Assembly (NCBI RefSeq): GCF_017562075.2
Contig: NC_054083.1
Span: 22,503,428-22,567,427 of the forward strand
Direction of reading: 5' to 3'
DNA from: Anopheles merus
Lineage: Eukaryota; Arthropoda; Insecta; Diptera; Culicidae
Length of the DNA: 64,000 nucleotides
Shown here: positions 59,420 through 64,000 of the stretch, piece after piece
Position numbering within the stretch: the stretch's first letter is position 1
Layout: each line of letters begins with the position of its first letter
Made by a program: the position numbers and the translations under genes
The notes under the pieces: model-generated
Seen by the model: the letters and a program-made list of their open reading frames with translations, nothing else
Told to the model about the DNA's origin: nothing
Databases searched by the model: none

Positions 59420-59617
59420 TAACACTAAAAAAACCTATGATAACGAAGTAATGCTAATAATTAACTAAGCGTAACTACTTCTGCAGTAACAAACACAAGT
59501 GAAGGTGTGGTGGCGGCAGCTGCTGCAGGGAAACAGCGTGTGATGCACAGCGACGTGAGAGGAGAGGGGGGTAGTTTTTTCGGAGTGGTTGCTTAGCAAT
59601 ATTGCATAAAGCACTTA

Positions 59618-59804
59618 CAGGGTTTTCCAGTAGTACTCATACTGTGCGACACTTTACAAGGGGATCACGATTTATTGGTTGGTTCCAATAGGAATTTCCA
59701 AGGAGCCTGTCCAAAAAGTCCAATTTCCATCATATGAAGTTTATTTCCTACAAGAAAGAGTCAAGGAAGTGTCCCACAACTATGAGAATCTCTGGAAAAC
59801 CCTG
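59618..59804. mobile_element. Tc1/mariner-type MITE, 187 bp, TA target duplication
   Basis: Ends are CAGGGTTTTCCAGTAGTACT and, reversed, CAGGGTTTTCCAGAGATTCT; similarity extends about 45 bp inward through CTCATA and a GACACTT block. TA lies directly outside both ends (59616-59617 and 59805-59806). No coding capacity. Confidence 0.85.
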
Positions 59805-62800
59805 TAAACACATTAACACACAGTACACAAACAAAGGATGCTGTTTTCGAGATGTTGGCAACATCCTTTTTGACTATCATTTTATGGGGGGTGGCATGAC
59901 GGTAAGGTTCGGAGTGTATCACTATTGTTATGATAGAGACACGATAACTCTTCCTACATCATGCCCCCCATTCGTTGTGCTTTCTGTGCTGTGCTGTATG
60001 TGTGGAACACGATCCTTCCACTACTCTGCGGAACACGATCCTCTTCAACTCTTGTCTGGTGCATCTTCGCTATGCAGCCTTAGCAGCACTGCCCCTCCAC
60101 TCAAGGATAACAACAATAACGAATAATGAAAGCGAATGTGGTGATCTTTAGCCAGTTAGTTGGGCAGAGTTGTAAAATGCATGTGATGAAGCGACGGTGA
60201 GGAAGGAAAGCAAGTGAAGGCAAACTCAAACCCCCCGCCCATCTACAGTAAATCGAAGCAAAAGGCGTGTGAAAAGCGACGGGATTATTGTGTGGTGAGA
60301 GATCATAAGCGAGCGGAGTCGGTGAGCAAGACCAAAGGCTTAGGAATGTTTCGATTTGTGGCGTTTTTTTTTCGTTTCAATTTTCCACCGGCAAAGCACA
60401 ATAGTTAGAGGCACGTGTCAGAACGGGCCACATATCCTCCGTTAAGAAACATTTTGGAGGTGAAAAGGAAACAATTTGTCGAAGCAGCAGCGGCAGCAGC
60501 AGCAGCAGAAGCGTCCAATGTTAGTGTTAGAAGCGAGAAGTGCATATATCGAAGCGTTAGTGGATAATCTATTTTATAATTGCGTGCGTCTGTCTGCCAG
60601 TGGGTGGGGACAGAAAGAGGGAGAAGGAGAGATTGTGTGAAGGCGGAGGGAAAAAGGTTAAAACTTAATTTTCCCATTTTGTCAAATACCTCTATACAAG
60701 AAATGCGCATTTGTTGGTTCTCAGTTTCGTTTGTAAGAGTTTTGCTGCTGTTTTTTGTGTTTTGCTCCCTAGTAGCAGTAGTAGTAGTAGTTGTGTACAT
60801 GTACCACCTATTCCGCTACTTTTTACCGTAAAACGGGGGGTCGACAGAAAATAAGGATAATAGGAATGGCACACTCAACACATATAAAATAAATACACAC
60901 ACAAAACAAATATTACTCGTGTAATCTAAGTTGCAGTTTAGGGATAAGTTTCTTTTTTTTGCGAAATGTATGTGATTGAAGAGCGAGATGTGGATAGCAG
61001 GAAGATGATAAACAGTACAAGCTATACATGGGGGGAAAGCAGAACATTAATGCAGAAAAGCAGCAGCAGCAGCACATCATTCGGGGTGCAACAGTGGTCT
61101 ATAGTTAGCGCTAGGCATCTGTTTTAGGCGATGAATTATGTTACAAATGAATTTAACCACACACACATACACACACTTACATAACAAACAGAAGCATAAG
61201 ATTTATACATAGCCACATTTAAAGGAACTAACATAGTACATGCATGCATATAGAATACTTGAGAGAAAAACGGAATTCTCGTTTCATATTGTTTGGGCCG
61301 ATCAGTTTATATACATTAACAGCAGCAGCAGCAGCAGCTTGAGTTTGGATATGATTAGTTGATTTTATTCGATTCCTAAAATTCCCTCGATTTAGGAGTA
61401 AAAAAAAAACGACAGATGGAAAACAATATCACCCAAAATAAAAATGGCTTGTTTAAGGGAAAAAGAAATCGTTAAGAAAAACAAAACACAAATACACAAA
61501 TACACACTAGGATAACAAATATATAAAAAAAAACAAAGAAAAAGGACAAACTCACATAAAATACACTTACAAAGCAAAACAAACAAACAAATAGGACAGA
61601 AACACATAAAAAAATACATTAACATAGTAAAACAAAACAGACAGGCCAACCACATAAACAAATACACTAAACAAAACAAACAAATTGCAATTAATTGTGA
61701 TGCACTTGTGGTGGGAAGGTGGGAGGGGAAGAATTGTTGTAAACACGGGTAGAGAGAGTGGTGGAGTGTCGTAGTAGGGAAGACAGGGAAGAAACTGGTT
61801 AAAGCTGTGCGGTTTAGATTGATGCTAGACAGTTTTTGCTCGTAGGGTAATGAGTAAGGACCATTCCCCCCAAACTCATAAGTTTATGTATAATGCACAC
61901 TTACACACACACACACGAGCACGCCTGAAACTACTCGTAATTGTCGAAAGTGCATCTGTCGAATTTTATCTTTAACAACCTGTATGTGTATGTTGCTGCA
62001 CAGATAATTGTATGTCTCTCTCACTCACTCTTTTTCTCGCCTGCTTAGATTTTTTCTTTGGGGAGTGGTAGTGCATTTGGGGGACGGCGGAGAACAGTGA
62101 AGCCACACACTTTTTGCAATTTGAACTTTTGCAGTCAATTTTGTGCATATATAGGAAGAGTAGTAGAATAGTACGTTAACACATGGCGTTAACACTTTGA
62201 AATACTCTCAGTATTTGGAAAGCATGCAACACGCGGGTGTGTGTCCGTCTGTGTCCGTGTGTATGTGTGATTTTGTGTAGCATGTTCTATAAAGGAGTTT
62301 GGATAGTAGAGAAAAGTATGTATGCACTTGTAAAGCCAACGGTTCTTGCAACGAAAGAAGCTTTCCTTTTTAAATCTTACAGCCAAGCGACGTGTGATAA
62401 TACGCGAAGATTTTGTTCTATTTTGCTTTTGGGCATTGTTTTATAACAATGAAAATATAAAAAAATAGGCACTGTTTGTTGTCTTTTATTCTCCCGCTAT
62501 ATTGAGTGACAAACAGAAGGAGAGAGTGGCACATTCTTTCGTGCAGTACTTTTAACCGCTTCCTTTGATTGCACAGCAGCAACATGCCAAACCGAATGTT
62601 CTTCGTCTCTGTGGTTACTGTTTTTTTGGTCAACCGCTGAAGGATGTTGTTCTCGTATCTTTGTACAATGGGAGCTACTACTGCGGCTGGTTCATACAAA
62701 TGATTGTAGTGATAAAATAAGAAGATAAAAATACAAACACTTACAGACACAAATACACGCAGAAACAAAAAGAAAAAAAAACAGGAAAAGAAGCAACATT

Positions 62801-63070
62801 TTGCAAACACATACATCCTTAGCATGGATAATGAAGAAGCGTACGGCACTGATAGAGAAAAAAAAATCGGGCGAAAAAAAAACAAAGAAAAGAACGTAAG
62901 AGTAATCAAAAACGTAACGTAAACCAATTCCTTCCGGATGCGCCAAATGAAACCGCTCAACCGCGGAACAAATTACTACTACTACTACTACAACTACAAG
63001 TACTAACTAACTAACTAACTATACCCCCGGAAAGAGCACCACACCACAGTCCTGGAGCAATGAAAACAAA

Positions 63071-63178
63071 ACAGAAGAAGAAAAGAGAAGAAAACACAAC
63101 ACTTAAAATAGTAATGCTAAACACAGAAGAAGAAAAGAGAAGAAAACACAACACTTAAAATAGTAATGCTAAACACAG
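63071..63178. repeat. Perfect 52-bp tandem duplication
   Basis: Two identical 52-bp units (63071-63122 and 63123-63174), beginning ACAGAAGAAGAAAAGAGAAG and ending TAATGCTAAAC, plus four bases of a third. Identity suggests a recent slip or unequal exchange. Confidence 0.95.
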
Positions 63179-64000
63179 TTTAATATGGACAAACACAGGA
63201 GAAAAAAATTGTGCACATGTGGTCTAATAGAGAGTAGTAGTGTAGAAAGCAGAAAAGCATAAAACAAATCATCAATATTGATATACTCACCCAGGAAACA
63301 AACATGCATACAAAAGGACAACAGACATGAAGAAGCGCAAGACCAGTTTATAGAGGAGGAGACCGTTGTGAATCGTTCCGAAAAGGAGATCCGTTGCTGG
63401 TTATGTGCTTTTTATCAAAAGGAAACAATGGGTAATTTGTTAAACCACAACTCTAATTCAGACTTGTACAGCCCACCACACACACGCGCGAATTGCAAAA
63501 AGGGGCAAGAGAAGTATAAAAAAAAACAAACAAACAAACAGCAGCACATGTGCGAAAGGCGTGAAAAGTTATTTTGTTTTGTTTTCGTCGTTTAATGGAA
63601 ATACAAAAAGAAGAAAAAGAAAAGAAAAGAGCACGCGTGAAAATGCATGATGAAAATAGAAAAAATACACAAAAGAGCAGAAAAATTGCCGAGGATAGAA
63701 CCACAACAGTAGAGATGTGTGATGCAAAAGAAGGAAAGGAAGGAAGTGAGAAAATAAATAGTAGGCAAGAGGAATGGAATGGAAGCAGTTGAGTAAAACA
63801 ACAAATTAAACAACAAATTAAAGATTAATGTGATTGTATTGTACATAAATTTGTATTATATAAAGCGAATAAGAAAATGTGAAATAAGAAAATCCAACAA
63901 AATTAATGAGCGTACACCGCTGGTGTTATGATTTTTCTTTTTTATTTCTGTCCGATCGATATCCGAAAAGCGATAACAATTGCAACTATACTTTTTCTTA

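Larger units (their letters stand above)
54231..64000 (+). other. Downstream region, possible long 3' UTR of the PI3K regulatory gene
   Basis: No protein gene was recognised on either strand. The first AATAAA is at 55526-55531, giving a 3' UTR of about 1.3 kb if used; others follow, for example near 58749. From about 57000 the plus strand becomes strongly A-rich with many ACAAAC, CAG and short AT runs, as in long insect 3' UTRs, so the transcript may run much further. Contains a 187-bp MITE at 59618-59804, an (AAT)n run at 59385-59419 and a 52-bp tandem duplication. Confidence 0.45.

Overview
The window is insect nuclear DNA, most likely from an Anopheles mosquito. The reasons are short introns (65-90 bp) with GT/AG borders, G/C-ending codons in AT-richer non-coding DNA, abundant CA/CT microsatellites, many small inverted-repeat transposons, and animal-type protein families. 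No bacterial-style operons, rRNA, tRNA or CRISPR were seen. The species call is an inference.

Layout. (1) 1-1137, minus: 5' part of the APC5 subunit gene of the anaphase-promoting complex, running off the left edge. (2) 1138-3168: transposon-rich spacer. (3) 3169-4722, plus: six exons of a WD40/U-box E3 ligase of WDSUB1 type, 5' exon not found. (4) 4723-11772: about 7 kb with no recognisable gene. (5) 11773-12261, plus: a single-exon CHCHD2/CHCHD10-family gene. (6) 13184-15163, plus: 3-hydroxyisobutyrate dehydrogenase, three exons. (7) 15503-16840, minus: PDCD2 (Zfrp8-type), five exons, convergent with HIBADH. (8) 16841-20100: nested inverted-repeat transposons. (9) About 20.1-46.1 kb: a non-coding stretch with candidate leader exons, microsatellites, a decayed non-LTR retrotransposon and three hairpin-like repeat islands. 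(10) 46085-54230, plus: a class IA PI3-kinase regulatory subunit (p85 type), rebuilt from nine coding exons. (11) 54231-64000: A-rich downstream DNA, probably partly its 3' UTR.

The genes are unrelated housekeeping and signalling functions: ubiquitin ligation (APC5, WD40/U-box), mitochondrial metabolism and integrity (HIBADH, CHCHD2), ribosome assembly/stem-cell maintenance (PDCD2) and insulin/PI3K signalling (p85).

The most interesting points are the p85 protein, whose visible order is divergent SH3, C1, SAM, C1, RhoGAP-like, SH2, iSH2, SH2 (the first C1 is split over a 90-nt exon, a 48-nt micro-exon and a third exon), and a family of foldback-like elements built of degenerate ~10-bp repeats with matching ends.
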